Positions 1-10,005 of a stretch of DNA of 64,000 nt are shown here, piece after piece (the first letter of the stretch is position 1; each line of letters begins with the position of its first letter). Origin of the DNA: Thiomonas intermedia (GTDB lineage Bacteria > Pseudomonadota > Gammaproteobacteria > Burkholderiales > Burkholderiaceae_C). Under the pieces are notes generated by a model. The model was not told the DNA's origin, ran no database searches, and saw only the letters and a list, made by a program, of their open reading frames with translations. The stretch is taken from positions 2,790,001 through 2,854,000 of the forward strand of contig NZ_CP020046.1 in NCBI RefSeq assembly GCF_002028405.1, read 5' to 3'. The position numbers and the translations under genes are program-made.

Positions 1-599
1 GGCTCGGGTTGAGCCTCGATGGGCGTCCGCTGGCGGTGTTCGACATTGCGGAAACGCTTCGGCCCGGTGCGCATGAAGCCCTGCAGTCATTGATGAAGAC
101 CGGCGCCGAGGTCGCCGTGCTGTCGGGCGACGCGCCAGCGACGGTTCAAGCCTGGGGCGCCCAGCTTGGCGTGGCACAGGCCGAAGGTGGATTGAGCCCG
201 GAGGCCAAGCTCGAACGGGTAGGCCAATGGCGCGCGCAGGGCAGGGTGGTCGCCATGGTGGGGGACGGCGTGAACGACGCGCCTGTCCTTGCTGCGGCCG
301 ATCTTTCGGTGAGTTTTGCGGGCGCTGCGCCCATCGCCAAGGCCGGCGCCGACGTCATCCTCCATCACCCGGATATGCGGGCCTTGCCGCGTCTGGTCGA
401 GACGGGGCGGCGAACCGTTGGCGTGATGCGCGAGAACCTGATCTGGGCCGTGGTCTACAACCTGTTGGCCATTCCGCTGGCTGTGGCGGGCTATATCACC
501 CCGGTCTGGGCTGCGGTGGGCATGAGCACCTCGTCACTCCTGGTCGTGCTCAATGCGGCCCGGCTGGCGCGGCGGGACCGCTCGCTTCCTGTTCGCTGA
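1..599 (+). CDS. ccoI: Copper-type P-type ATPase (CcoI/FixI-like), C-terminal fragment
   Basis: The reading frame is open to the left window edge (first full codon at base 3), so only about 198 C-terminal residues are visible. The P-type ATPase hinge motif GDGVNDAPVL, the following nucleotide-binding/P-domain end and two C-terminal membrane segments with MGMSTSSLLVVLNAARL-like signature of P1B copper ATPases are present; the phosphorylation site and metal-binding CPC must lie upstream of the window. Immediately followed by ccoS and then ccoNOQP, so by context it is CcoI, which supplies copper for assembly of the cbb3 oxidase active site. A general CopA copper exporter is the alternative, but the ccoS neighbour makes it less likely. 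Confidence 0.9.
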   Translation, partial: LGLSLDGRPLAVFDIAETLRPGAHEALQSLMKTGAEVAVLSGDAPATVQAWGAQLGVAQAEGGLSPEAKLERVGQWRAQGRVVAMVGDGVNDAPVLAAADLSVSFAGAAPIAKAGADVILHHPDMRALPRLVETGRRTVGVMRENLIWAVVYNLLAIPLAVAGYITPVWAAVGMSTSSLLVVLNAARLARRDRSLPVR

Positions 600-608
600 A
601 AGAACGGC

Positions 609-815
609 ATGGAAGGCTCCCTTCTCATTCTCATTCCGATCAGTGTGTTGCTGGTTCTGGTGATCGTCGGGGTGCTGTGGTGGGCCGCCCGGAGCGGGCA
701 GTTTGACGACATGGAAGGCCCGGCCCACGCCATTCTGATGGATGACGACAAGCCGAAGTCCGAGAAAAAAACCTCGAAGCCAGAGGGCGATGACCCAGAA
801 ATCCCTAGCCAGTGA
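609..815 (+). CDS. ccoS: cbb3-type cytochrome oxidase assembly protein CcoS
   Basis: Small 68-residue protein with a single N-terminal membrane segment (about residues 4-26, rich in Ile/Leu/Val) followed by the family pattern WWAARSGQFDDMEGPA and an acidic-basic cytoplasmic tail. CcoS is needed for cofactor insertion into the cbb3 oxidase catalytic subunit. It starts 9 bases after the ccoI stop, so the two are probably co-transcribed and translationally linked. The Lys/Glu/Asp-rich tail is normal for the family. Confidence 0.92.
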   Translation: MEGSLLILIPISVLLVLVIVGVLWWAARSGQFDDMEGPAHAILMDDDKPKSEKKTSKPEGDDPEIPSQ

Positions 816-890
816 GTGGCGGGTCGTGCGGCAGGTTGTCGCATTGACACACGCACCTTCCTAGTGCTTACCCTTACGAATAGAAATGTG

Positions 891-904
891 TTGATACATG
901 TCAA
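891..904. promoter_or_regulatory. FNR/ANR box upstream of ccoNOQP
   Basis: TTGATACATGTCAA is a near-perfect match to the FNR consensus TTGAT-N4-ATCAA (9 of 10 specified bases) and lies about 80 bases before the ccoN start in the only sizeable gap of the cco cluster. The regulator encoded at 6329-7066 has both the Fe-S cysteines and the DNA-recognition residues of FNR. I infer oxygen-dependent activation of ccoNOQP; the exact transcription start cannot be read from the sequence. Confidence 0.85.
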
Positions 905-977
905 CTTGCCATCTGTATAAGTAAATGACCATGTCCTACATTACTTTTTGTTTCTTTTTGACCCACAGGTGGAGCAG

Positions 978-2420
<1,443 letters not shown>

Positions 2421-2439
2421 TCCTTATTCGGAGATATTC

Positions 2440-3081
2440 ATGGCTTCATTCAGTCACGAGACCATCGAGAAAAATGTTGGTCTGATGATCGTGCTGGTGG
2501 CAATCGTCGTCAGCATCGCCGGGCTGGTTCAGCTCGTGCCCCTGTTCTTCGACAAGAGCACGACCCAGCCCATTCCAGGCGTCAAGCCCTACACCGCGCT
2601 GCAGCTGGAAGGGCGCGACGTGTACCTGGCCGAGGGCTGCTACCTCTGCCACTCGCAGATGATCCGTCCCTTGCGTGCCGAGGTCGAACGCTACGGCCAC
2701 TACTCGGTGGCAGGCGAGTCGGTCTATGACCATCCCTTCCAGTGGGGCAGCAAGCGCACCGGTCCCGATCTGGCTCGCGTCGGTGGCAAGTATTCCGATG
2801 AGTGGCAGCGCCTGCACCTTCGCCAGCCCCGCGATGTCGTGCCCGAAAGCATCATGCCGGCCTATACCTGGCTGCAGCATCAACCCGCCGAGGCCGATCA
2901 GATTCAGGCCAAGATGCGCGCGATGAAGACCCTGGGCGTGCCCTACACGGATGCCGAGATCGCCGCGGCGCCGAAAGAGCTTGAAGGCAAGACCAAGGAA
3001 GACGCAATCATCGCTTACCTGCAAGGCCTGGGCACGGTGCTCAGCAACTACAAGTCCAAGGCCAACTACATCAACTATTGA
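2440..3081 (+). CDS. ccoO: Cytochrome c oxidase cbb3-type, subunit II
   Basis: Membrane-anchored monohaem cytochrome c of 213 residues. One N-terminal membrane segment (about residues 15-38) is followed by the haem-binding motif CYLCH at about residues 67-71 and by the family-typical stretch [19 protein letters not shown] good GGAG ribosome site precedes the ATG. Starts 19 bases after ccoN. CcoO transfers electrons between CcoP and the CcoN active site, facing the periplasm. Confidence 0.96.
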   Translation: MASFSHETIEKNVGLMIVLVAIVVSIAGLVQLVPLFFDKSTTQPIPGVKPYTALQLEGRDVYLAEGCYLCHSQMIRPLRAEVERYGHYSVAGESVYDHPFQWGSKRTGPDLARVGGKYSDEWQRLHLRQPRDVVPESIMPAYTWLQHQPAEADQIQAKMRAMKTLGVPYTDAEIAAAPKELEGKTKEDAIIAYLQGLGTVLSNYKSKANYINY

Positions 3082-3091
3082 GGCAAGCGTC

Positions 3092-3286
3092 ATGTCCTTC
3101 GGCTCTATCGTTCTCGTTCTCTCGATGGTGGTTTTTGCCTTCATCGTCTGGTGGGCCTTCTCGCCACGCTTCAAGAAGACGCATGAGAAGGACGGCATGA
3201 TCCCTTTCCTTGACTCCAAGAGTCACCCGCCCGAGTTCCTGGACAAGGGCATTGATTCCAAGACCTCCGACAAGTCCAAATCATGA
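3092..3286 (+). CDS. ccoQ: cbb3-type oxidase small subunit CcoQ/FixQ
   Basis: 64-residue protein starting at the ATG at 3092 (the frame is open upstream, but that part overlaps ccoO in another frame). One membrane segment (SIVLVLSMVVFAFIVWWAF) is followed by a basic patch and the typical short soluble tail ending near DSKSHPPEF. CcoQ stabilises the association of CcoP with the CcoNO core. Its stop codon overlaps the ccoP start by 4 bases (ATGA). Confidence 0.9.
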   Translation: MSFGSIVLVLSMVVFAFIVWWAFSPRFKKTHEKDGMIPFLDSKSHPPEFLDKGIDSKTSDKSKS

Positions 3287-4227
3287 ACCAGTTCTATTCC
3301 CCCGGGTGGGCCTTCTGGATCGGCGGCATCACCATCGTTTCCATCGTCGCGTTGTTCGTGTTCCTGCGGGGCACGGCACGGCAGACCGTGTTCCGCGACA
3401 AGGCGGGCAATCCCATCGCCACGACGGGCCATGTCTGGGACGGCGACCTCCAGGAGTTCAACAACCCGCTGCCACGCTGGTGGATGGGTCTGTTCCTGCT
3501 GACACTGCTGTTCGGCATTCTGTATCTGGGGCTTTATGGCGGCCTCGCGTTCTACAAAGGCTACCTCGGCTTCTCCAGCGACAAGATGTACCAGCAGGAA
3601 TCGGCTGCCTTCGATGCGCGGGTCGAGCCGCTTTATGCGGGCTATATGAAAACGCCCATTCCCGATCTGGCGGCCAACCCCACGGCCATGGCCACCGGGC
3701 AGCGCATGTTCTTGACCTACTGCTCGCAGTGTCATGGCTCCGATGCCGGCGGGACCAAGGGTTTTCCCAATCTGACCATCCACAACGCCAACGCCTGGCT
3801 CTACGGCAATAGCCCCGAAGTTCTGGTGGAGACCCTCACCAACGGTCGCCTGGGCATGATGCCGCCGATGGAAGCTGCCGTGGGCGGCAAGCCCGGTGTG
3901 CTGGCGGTGGCCAATTATGTGCGCAGCCTCAGCGGCATGAAGCACGACGCCCAATTGGCAGCCCAGGGCAAACCATTGTTCGCAACCGCTTGTGCCGCCT
4001 GCCATGCCGCGGATGGCACCGGCAACAAGGCCCTGGGCGCGCCTGATCTGGCCGATCCCAAGCGTCAGTGGTTGTTCGGCTCCAGTATCGAGACCATTTC
4101 GCACACCATCGAAAAGGGCCGTGCCGGACAGATGCCCGCGCAGAAAGATTTCCTTTCGCCTGAGAAGATCCATCTGCTGGCGGCCTATGTCTACAGCATC
4201 AGCCACGGAGCGGAAGCCGCGAAATAG
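3283..4227 (+). CDS. ccoP: Cytochrome c oxidase cbb3-type, dihaem subunit III
   Basis: 314-residue dihaem cytochrome c. Two N-terminal hydrophobic stretches (about residues 8-28 and 66-88) are followed by two haem motifs, CSQCH (about residue 148) and CAACH (about residue 239). It accepts electrons from soluble cytochrome c and passes them to CcoO. Overlaps ccoQ by 4 bases, indicating translational coupling; last gene before the hairpin at 4261-4297. Confidence 0.96.
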   Translation: MNQFYSPGWAFWIGGITIVSIVALFVFLRGTARQTVFRDKAGNPIATTGHVWDGDLQEFNNPLPRWWMGLFLLTLLFGILYLGLYGGLAFYKGYLGFSSDKMYQQESAAFDARVEPLYAGYMKTPIPDLAANPTAMATGQRMFLTYCSQCHGSDAGGTKGFPNLTIHNANAWLYGNSPEVLVETLTNGRLGMMPPMEAAVGGKPGVLAVANYVRSLSGMKHDAQLAAQGKPLFATACAACHAADGTGNKALGAPDLADPKRQWLFGSSIETISHTIEKGRAGQMPAQKDFLSPEKIHLLAAYVYSISHGAEAAK

Positions 4228-4260
4228 GCCGCTTGCCAAGTCTCCACCTTGTCTGACTTG

Positions 4261-4297
4261 CTGGGGGCGCACTGCACACTGCGCCCCCAGTCTGTTT
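4261..4297 (+). terminator. Intercistronic hairpin between ccoP and ccoG
   Basis: Perfect 11-bp stem (CTGGGGGCGCA / TGCGCCCCCAG) with an 8-base loop, then TCTGTTT. The U-tract is weak, so this may be a partial terminator or an mRNA-stabilising 3' end that lets ccoNOQP be expressed at a higher level than ccoGH. Confidence 0.6.
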
Positions 4298-4334
4298 CAG
4301 TCAGCCCAATAGCCTCAAAAGTCCCAAACCCGCG

Positions 4335-5753
4335 ATGAACGCCAAGGCGCCAGAACCCAGCGAAGACGATATCTCAGCCTCTGAAGAGTGGCTGTACGAG
4401 GTTCGCAAGAAGATCTACTCCCGTGCAGTCACCGGCTGGTTCAACAACTGGCGGGTGATCATGGTGCTGCTCACTCAGGCGCTGTTCTATGGTTTGCCCT
4501 GGTTGCAGTGGGATGGCCGCCAGGCCGTCCTGCTCGATCTCTCCACCCGGAAGTTCTATTTCTTCGGCATGATTCTCTGGCCGCAGGACGTGATCTTCCT
4601 CGCCCTGCTGCTGATCATCTCGGCCTACGGTCTGTTTCTGTTCACGGCCATTGCCGGGCGGCTGTTCTGTGGTTACGCCTGCCCGCAGACCGTCTATACC
4701 GAGATCTTCATGTGGATCGAGCGCAAGGTCGAGGGCGATCGCCTGGCGCGCATTCGCCTCGATGGCGCTGACTGGAACGCCCGCAAGATCGGCAAAAAGA
4801 CGCTCAAGCATGGCTTGTGGGCGGCCGTGGCGCTGTGGACGGGCTTCACCTTTGTCGGCTACTTCACGCCGATCATCGCTCTTGCTGGCCAGGTCATCAG
4901 CGCGAGCCTCGGGCCCTGGCAGACGTTCTGGATCTTGTTCTACGGCTTCGCCACTTATGGCAATGCGGGATTCATGCGAGAGCAGGTCTGCAAATACATG
5001 TGTCCCTACGCCCGCTTCCAGTCGGTGATGATCGACAAGGACACGCTCGTCGTCACCTACGACACCGAGCGTGGCGAGCCGCGGGGCAAGCGGGGCAAGA
5101 ACGTCGATCCTCGCTCGGAAGGCAAGGGCGACTGTGTGGATTGCAGCATCTGCGTGCAGGTCTGCCCCACGGGCATCGATATCCGTGACGGCTTGCAGTA
5201 CATGTGCATCGGGTGCGGTGCCTGCGTCGATGCTTGCGATCAGGTCATGGACAAGGTGGGTTATCCGCGCGGACTGATTCGCTATTCCAGCGAAAATGCG
5301 ATGAAGAACAAATGGACCAAGCGCCAGCAATGGGCCCATCTGTTCCGGCCACGCATTCTGATCTATACGGCGCTGCTGATCGTCATGGTGAGTCTGTTCG
5401 TCGGCGGATTGGCCACGCGCGATCCGCTCAAGATGAACGTGATGCGTGATCGCGGTGTGCTTTCACGCGAGATTCCCGGTGGGTTGGTGGAGAACGTCTA
5501 TCAGATCCAGTTGATGAACACGACCGAGAAGTCGCGCAAGATTCGCGTGGAGGTCAAAGGGCTGGAAGGTCTGGCGGTTCACGAGCGCGATCTCTACGAA
5601 CTGCCGGCCTCAACCAATATCCTGGAGCCGCTGGAAGTGACCGTTCCGGTCGACAACGCGAAGAAGGGCATCTACAAGATCGAGATCACCGCGACATCCC
5701 AGGGTGACCAGCCGATCTCTGCCTCCAGCAAGACTACCTTCATCGTTCCGTGA
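4335..5753 (+). CDS. ccoG: cbb3 oxidase accessory Fe-S protein CcoG (FixG)
   Basis: 472 residues. Five or so membrane segments; a cysteine motif CGYACPQTVY near residue 115; two ferredoxin-type 4Fe-4S motifs in the middle (CVDCSICVQVCPTG and CIGCGACVDAC); then a C-terminal periplasmic Ig-like domain after a last membrane segment (about residues 338-358). CcoG acts as a copper reductase in cbb3 oxidase biogenesis. 107 bases separate it from ccoP, containing a stem-loop. The next gene, ccoH, follows after 23 bases. Confidence 0.95.
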   Translation: MNAKAPEPSEDDISASEEWLYEVRKKIYSRAVTGWFNNWRVIMVLLTQALFYGLPWLQWDGRQAVLLDLSTRKFYFFGMILWPQDVIFLALLLIISAYGLFLFTAIAGRLFCGYACPQTVYTEIFMWIERKVEGDRLARIRLDGADWNARKIGKKTLKHGLWAAVALWTGFTFVGYFTPIIALAGQVISASLGPWQTFWILFYGFATYGNAGFMREQVCKYMCPYARFQSVMIDKDTLVVTYDTERGEPRGKRGKNVDPRSEGKGDCVDCSICVQVCPTGIDIRDGLQYMCIGCGACVDACDQVMDKVGYPRGLIRYSSENAMKNKWTKRQQWAHLFRPRILIYTALLIVMVSLFVGGLATRDPLKMNVMRDRGVLSREIPGGLVENVYQIQLMNTTEKSRKIRVEVKGLEGLAVHERDLYELPASTNILEPLEVTVPVDNAKKGIYKIEITATSQGDQPISASSKTTFIVP

Positions 5754-5776
5754 GCCCAGATTCCCAAGGAGTATTC

Positions 5777-6256
5777 ATGCACCCCGCCACCGCTCGACCC
5801 TGGTACCGCGAACCCTGGCCCTGGTTTCTGATCGCCCTGCCGTTGATCGCCGTTCTGGCCAGCGTTTACACCATCTATCTGGCCAGTCGCACGCCCGATA
5901 GCCTGGTGACCGATCACTACTACAAGAAGGGGCTCGCGGTAGGCGGCGACATCCAGCGCGAGCGGCACGCGCAGGCCTTGCGTCTTTCCGGGCAGATCTC
6001 CATCGCGTCCGGGCGTATCGAACTTCGGCTGAACCAGAGGATCGCCCAGGACACGCTGCATCTGATGCTGCGGCACCCCTTGAGCCAGCAGAAGGACGTG
6101 CAGATCGACCTGCATCGCAACGCCTCGGGCGACTACAGCGCCTTCTCCCCACCGCTGGAGGCTGTGCGCTACCGCGTGCATCTCGAAACGGCAGACTGGC
6201 GGCTTGCCGGTGTCTGGGTGCCGGGAACGACACTCACGCTCGAGCCCGGCGTCTAA
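5777..6256 (+). CDS. ccoH: cbb3 oxidase assembly protein CcoH (FixH)
   Basis: 159 residues with one N-terminal membrane anchor (about residues 15-37) followed by the family signature SLVTDHYYKKGL and a periplasmic beta-rich domain. I use the ATG at 5777 because AAGGAG stands 6 bases before it; a GTG at 5750 would overlap ccoG but lacks a ribosome site. CcoH interacts with the CcoNOP complex during assembly. Confidence 0.9.
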   Translation: MHPATARPWYREPWPWFLIALPLIAVLASVYTIYLASRTPDSLVTDHYYKKGLAVGGDIQRERHAQALRLSGQISIASGRIELRLNQRIAQDTLHLMLRHPLSQQKDVQIDLHRNASGDYSAFSPPLEAVRYRVHLETADWRLAGVWVPGTTLTLEPGV

Positions 6257-6279
6257 GCGCATCAACGCTTCAAAGAAAT

Positions 6280-6297
6280 GGGCCCTTTGCAGGGCCC
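6280..6297. terminator. Hairpin between convergent ccoH and fnr
   Basis: GGGCCCT-TTGC-AGGGCCC forms a 7-bp GC-rich stem with a tetraloop in the 72-base gap between the two convergent genes. T-tracts are weak on both sides, so bidirectional termination is only inferred. Confidence 0.5.
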
Positions 6298-6328
6298 GTT
6301 CGAACACTTGCCTTGATGTCGATTTCGA

Positions 6329-7066
6329 TCAGGATTGCGGCATCAGCAGTTCGGCGAGGGCGCGGCGATCGGTGATGCGAATCTGCCGCTGCGCAACATG
6401 AACGAGGCCCGCAGCATGGAATTTGGACATCAGACGGCTGACGGTTTCCAGCTTCAGGCCCAGATAGCTGCCGATCTCTTCGCGGCTCATGCGCAGCACG
6501 AATTCATCGGGCGAAAGCCCGCGCGCCTTGAACCGCTCCGACAGATCGAGCAGAAAACGCGCCAGCCGTTCGTCGGCGTGCATGCTGCCCAGCGAAAACT
6601 GGTCCTGCTGCGCCCGTACGAGTTTGTTGCCGACGATGCAATGCAGTTGATGCTGCAGCGAAGGCAGGTCGCGCGTGGTGGTTTCGAGGGCGCGCAGATC
6701 GATTTCACAGGCTTCGCTGTCTTCAAGGGCGACGGTGTCGGTGAAATAGGTGTGCTGACCCAGTCCCTCCAGCCCCATCAACTCACCCGGAATGTGGAAG
6801 CCGACAATCTGTTCGCGTCCGTCCGGGCTGGTGACATAGGATTTGAACGATCCGGCATGCACCGAATAGACCTTGGTCATGGCCTGGCCCGTACTGAAAA
6901 GAACCTCGCCCTTCTGCACCCGGATGGTCGCCTGAATCACGTCGCGGATCCGGCCCATCTCCGACTGCGGCAACCCGATCGGAAGGCAGAATTTGCTCTG
7001 GAAGCAGACGTCGCAGGGATGGGGTTTTTCCGTCTGCGTCGCCGTGGGTGTCGGAGTCGATTTCAT
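6329..7066 (-). CDS. fnr: FNR-type oxygen-sensing transcriptional regulator
   Basis: 245-residue Crp/Fnr-family protein. The N-terminal cluster C-x2-C-x5-C (CDVCFQSKFC) plus a fourth Cys in the context CEIDL match the four [4Fe-4S] ligands of E. coli FNR. A cNMP-fold sensor domain and dimer helix are followed by an HTH with LETVSRL, i.e. the E-x2-SR combination that reads TTGAT half-sites. Start chosen at the ATG at 7066, which places the cysteines at the family position; the longer open frame overlaps the divergent gene. Encoded directly after the cco genes whose promoter carries an FNR box, so it very likely controls them. Confidence 0.94.
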   Translation of the reverse strand: MKSTPTPTATQTEKPHPCDVCFQSKFCLPIGLPQSEMGRIRDVIQATIRVQKGEVLFSTGQAMTKVYSVHAGSFKSYVTSPDGREQIVGFHIPGELMGLEGLGQHTYFTDTVALEDSEACEIDLRALETTTRDLPSLQHQLHCIVGNKLVRAQQDQFSLGSMHADERLARFLLDLSERFKARGLSPDEFVLRMSREEIGSYLGLKLETVSRLMSKFHAAGLVHVAQRQIRITDRRALAELLMPQS

Positions 7067-7124
7067 GGATTGATATCTTGCGATATTTGCTTCAATTGAT
7101 GTTTGCAGAATACAGCAGAACGCC

Positions 7125-7865
7125 ATGAATACAACCATTCCACTGACCCTGTTGTTGATGGGCCTCACGGGGGGGCTGCACTGTGCCGCCATGTGCGGAG
7201 GACTGGTGGTGGCGACCGAGCGCGCCTCGACCGAGCATGCGCTGCTGCCGGCTCGGCAGTTGTTCCGCAATCAGTTGCAATTGCAGAGCGCCAGGGTGCT
7301 TTCCTACACGATTCTGGGAGGAATCGCCGGGCTGATTGGCGCGGGCGTATGGGCCGCGAGTGCGCGACCGGTGCAATTGAGCCTTTTCACTCTGGGCAAT
7401 CTTGTGCTTGCCGCCGTCGGGCTTTGGATGATTCTGCAGCAGGTGCTTTCGCCGCGCTGGCTGGCCTGGCAGCAGAAATGGCTGGGCGGCAGTTGGGTGG
7501 GTCGCGGGCTGACGCGGCTGACCCAACCTCTGCTGTCCCGGCTTCTGCCTTTCAACACCTTTCCCAAACGCCTCGGAGCCGGATTGCTTTGGGGGCTGCT
7601 GCCCTGCGGCCTGGTGTATTCCGCGCTTTCGCTGGCGTTTCTCAGCGCAACGGCCTGGGAGGGGGCACTGGCCATGCTGGCCTTTGGCCTGGGTACCCTG
7701 CCGCACATGCTGTTTGCCGGACACACTCTGCGCTGGGTGAGTCAGCGCACCAACCAGCGCGGCTTTCATGTGGCCGCCGGTGGGGTGCTGCTGCTCTTTG
7801 CGGCCTACGGGTTCTGGAAGCTGTTTCACGCTGACAGCGCGCTGCCCATGGGAGGCTGTGCATGA
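7125..7865 (+). CDS. DsbD/TauE-SafE-like integral membrane protein
   Basis: 246 residues with six or so membrane segments and the motif GGLHCAAMCGG near the N-terminus, characteristic of the 'sulfite exporter TauE/SafE family' (UreH/DsbD-like) proteins usually found next to cbb3 oxidase genes. The paired cysteines suggest a role in copper or thiol handling during oxidase maturation; this is inferred from context, since the substrate is not established. Divergent from fnr with 58 bases between them. Confidence 0.8.
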   Translation: MNTTIPLTLLLMGLTGGLHCAAMCGGLVVATERASTEHALLPARQLFRNQLQLQSARVLSYTILGGIAGLIGAGVWAASARPVQLSLFTLGNLVLAAVGLWMILQQVLSPRWLAWQQKWLGGSWVGRGLTRLTQPLLSRLLPFNTFPKRLGAGLLWGLLPCGLVYSALSLAFLSATAWEGALAMLAFGLGTLPHMLFAGHTLRWVSQRTNQRGFHVAAGGVLLLFAAYGFWKLFHADSALPMGGCA

Positions 7866-7946
7866 GAAGCTGTGAACAAATCCGCCACGCCCGCTCATGC
7901 CACCTGGCGGCCCCACTCGCGTGCGCCGGATTTGTTTACAGCTTCT
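7865..7946. repeat. 82-bp MITE-like inverted repeat at a convergent gene end
   Basis: Left arm 7865-7884 (begins AGAAGCTGTGAACAAATC) and right arm 7927-7946 are reverse complements with one mismatch in 20, separated by 42 bases that are themselves partly self-complementary. The left arm overlaps the last base of the preceding stop codon. No T-tract follows, so it is more like a small palindromic insertion or structured 3' end than a standard terminator. Confidence 0.7.
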
Positions 7947-7952
7947 GAGTCT

Positions 7953-8495
7953 TCAGGCGATGTCGAAGGTGTGGATCTGAAAGCGCCCGGCGCGCTGGTC
8001 GGCGAAGTAGCGCTTGAGCGTCTGCGCCACGCTGCGGAACGCCAGTTGCTCCCAGGGAATGTCGGCTTCATGGAAAAGTCGGACCTCCAGGCTTTCCTCG
8101 CCGGCTTGCCAATGCGGTTGGGTGAGCTCGCCACGGTAGAAAAAATAGACCTGATTCGCGGGCAGTACGTTGATCACCGCATACAGCCCGCTCAGCGTCA
8201 CTTCGGCTCCGGCTTCCTCGCGGGTTTCGCGTAACGCCCCCACTTCGGTGCTTTCGCCGATTTCCATGAAACCTGCGGGCAGGGTCCACAAGCCATAGCG
8301 CGGCTCGATCGCCCGTCGGCACAGCAACACCTGCTGTCCCCAGGTCGGAAGGGTGCCGACGATGTTGCGCGGATTCTCATACTGAATGTGACCGCATGCC
8401 GGGCAAACGGCCCGCGGACGGGAGTCGCCTTCAGGAACGCGGTAGATCACCGCCGAGCCGCAAGCGGTGCAATGGCGTATGGGTGAGTTGTGCAT
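7953..8495 (-). CDS. Nudix hydrolase with N-terminal zinc ribbon
   Basis: 180 residues from the ATG at 8495. An N-terminal zinc ribbon (CTACG about residue 9 and CPACG about residue 30) is followed by a Nudix box GFMEIGESTEVGALRETREE, with the catalytic REEAG. This architecture is typical of NADH pyrophosphatase-like or ADP-ribose hydrolases; the substrate cannot be assigned from sequence. It stands alone between the tauE-like gene (convergent) and kynR, with about 150 bases upstream that show only a short AAGGCC/GGCCTT hairpin at 8627-8640. Confidence 0.88.
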   Translation of the reverse strand: MHNSPIRHCTACGSAVIYRVPEGDSRPRAVCPACGHIQYENPRNIVGTLPTWGQQVLLCRRAIEPRYGLWTLPAGFMEIGESTEVGALRETREEAGAEVTLSGLYAVINVLPANQVYFFYRGELTQPHWQAGEESLEVRLFHEADIPWEQLAFRSVAQTLKRYFADQRAGRFQIHTFDIA

Positions 8496-8647
8496 GGGCT
8501 TGGCGTAGGGTGCAGGGCGCCAGCTTATTGCGAAACGCACGGCCGCTGGCATTGCGGTGTCATTTCATGGTTCCCGCGCAGTGCGTTCGGGCGCTTGTGA
8601 CGATCCGAGCCTGCCCGGAAACCTCGAAGGCCTCGGCCTTGCTTCGC

Positions 8648-9136
8648 TCAGACGGAAATCCCGGTGAAGGGCTTCACCTCGGTGAGGACAAAACTCGACT
8701 TCACGTCTTCGACGCTTTCGTGTTTGAGCAGGGTTTCGAGCACGAAGTGGGCGTAGTGCTCCATGTCCTGCACGTGCACGCGCAGCAGATAGTCCATCTC
8801 GCCCGTCATGGCCAGGCATTCCACGACCTCGGGCCAGCCTTGCACCGCAACGCGAAACAGTTCCTGGGGTGAACGCTGGTTGCTGGCGCGATGTTTTTCG
8901 AGGCGCACACTGAGCAGTGCGCTCAGGCTCAGGCCCAGAGCGCGCGGGCTGACGATGGCGCGATAGCCTTCGATCACCCCGATTTGCTCCAGCCGCCGGA
9001 TGCGCCTTTGAACGGCCGAGGCGGAAAGCCCGATCTGCTCGGCGAGTTTTTCCTGCGTCAGTCGCGCATCGGTCTGCAGCAGGGCGAGCAGCTTGCGGTC
9101 GATGCGGTCGATGGCTTCCGGCGGGGGTTTGCGCAT
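8648..9136 (-). CDS. kynR: Lrp/AsnC-family regulator, KynR-like
   Basis: 162 residues: N-terminal winged HTH (IDRKLLALLQTDARLTQEKLA ... SASAVQRRIRRLE) and a C-terminal RAM/ligand-binding domain. It is the last gene of a kynB-kynU-kynA-regulator run, 11 bases after kynA. KynR of Pseudomonas is an Lrp-type, kynurenine-responsive activator of kyn genes; the location makes the same role likely here, with autoregulation because it sits inside the operon. The ATG at 9136 is preferred over an upstream start that would overlap kynA. Confidence 0.85.
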   Translation of the reverse strand: MRKPPPEAIDRIDRKLLALLQTDARLTQEKLAEQIGLSASAVQRRIRRLEQIGVIEGYRAIVSPRALGLSLSALLSVRLEKHRASNQRSPQELFRVAVQGWPEVVECLAMTGEMDYLLRVHVQDMEHYAHFVLETLLKHESVEDVKSSFVLTEVKPFTGISV

Positions 9137-9147
9137 GACGGGCTGGC

Positions 9148-10005
9148 CTATAGATCGGTGCGCACGGTCCACAGTTCGGGGAACAGCACGGTGTCGAGCA
9201 TTTTTCGCAAATACGGCACGCCGCCTGTGCCGCCCGTTCCGCGCTTGAAGCCAATGACACGCTCGACGGTGGTGACATGGCGGAAACGCCAGAGGCGGAA
9301 CGCATCTTCGAGGTCGATGAGTTCTTCGCCGAGCTGATACAGATCCCAGTGCTGCTCGGGTGCCCGGTACACGGTCAGCCAGGCTTGCTCGACCGTCTCG
9401 CTCGCTACATAGGGCTGGGTCCAGTTCCGGTCGAGATGGCCCGGTGCGACGGGCAGGCCGCGGCGGGCGAGCAGGCGCAGTGTCTCGTCGTACAGACTGG
9501 GCGTGCGCCAGGCGGCCTCCACCGTGGCCAGGTGTTCGGGCCGGTGGGCATGCGGGCGCAACATGGCCGCGTTCTTGTTGCCCAGCAGGAATTCAATGCA
9601 GCGGTACTGCCAGCTCTGAAAGCCGCTGGACGACGCCAGGTAGGGGCGCAGCGCGGTGTATTCGCTGGGGGTCATGGTGGCGAGCACGTCCCAGGCGTGA
9701 ACGAGCTGTTCCATGATGCGCGAGATGCGCGACAGCATCTTGAACGCAGGCTGCAACGCGTCGCGCCGTACCGCGTCGAGCGCGGCATGCAACTCGTGCA
9801 GCATCAGCTTCATCCACAGTTCGCTGGTCTGGTGCTGAATGATGAACAGCATCTCGTTGTGCGTGGGCGAGAGCGGGTGCTGCGCGCCGAGCAGGGCGTC
9901 GAGGTGCAGATAGTCGCCATAGCTCATCGACTGTGAAAAATCGAGCTGCGCGCCCTCTTCGCGCACGATCTCCTCGCCCCTGGCGTCGGGCCGTGCGGCG
10001 CTCAA
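9148..10005 (-). CDS. kynA: Tryptophan 2,3-dioxygenase
   Basis: 285-residue haem dioxygenase that opens the indole ring of L-tryptophan to N-formylkynurenine. Signature elements: [14 protein letters not shown] (substrate/haem pocket His), [11 protein letters not shown], and the proximal haem His in [13 protein letters not shown] followed by the glycine-rich GTGGTGG loop. All-helical and of family length. Its start overlaps the kynU stop by 4 bases, so translation is probably coupled. Confidence 0.97.
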   Translation of the reverse strand: MSAARPDARGEEIVREEGAQLDFSQSMSYGDYLHLDALLGAQHPLSPTHNEMLFIIQHQTSELWMKLMLHELHAALDAVRRDALQPAFKMLSRISRIMEQLVHAWDVLATMTPSEYTALRPYLASSSGFQSWQYRCIEFLLGNKNAAMLRPHAHRPEHLATVEAAWRTPSLYDETLRLLARRGLPVAPGHLDRNWTQPYVASETVEQAWLTVYRAPEQHWDLYQLGEELIDLEDAFRLWRFRHVTTVERVIGFKRGTGGTGGVPYLRKMLDTVLFPELWTVRTDL

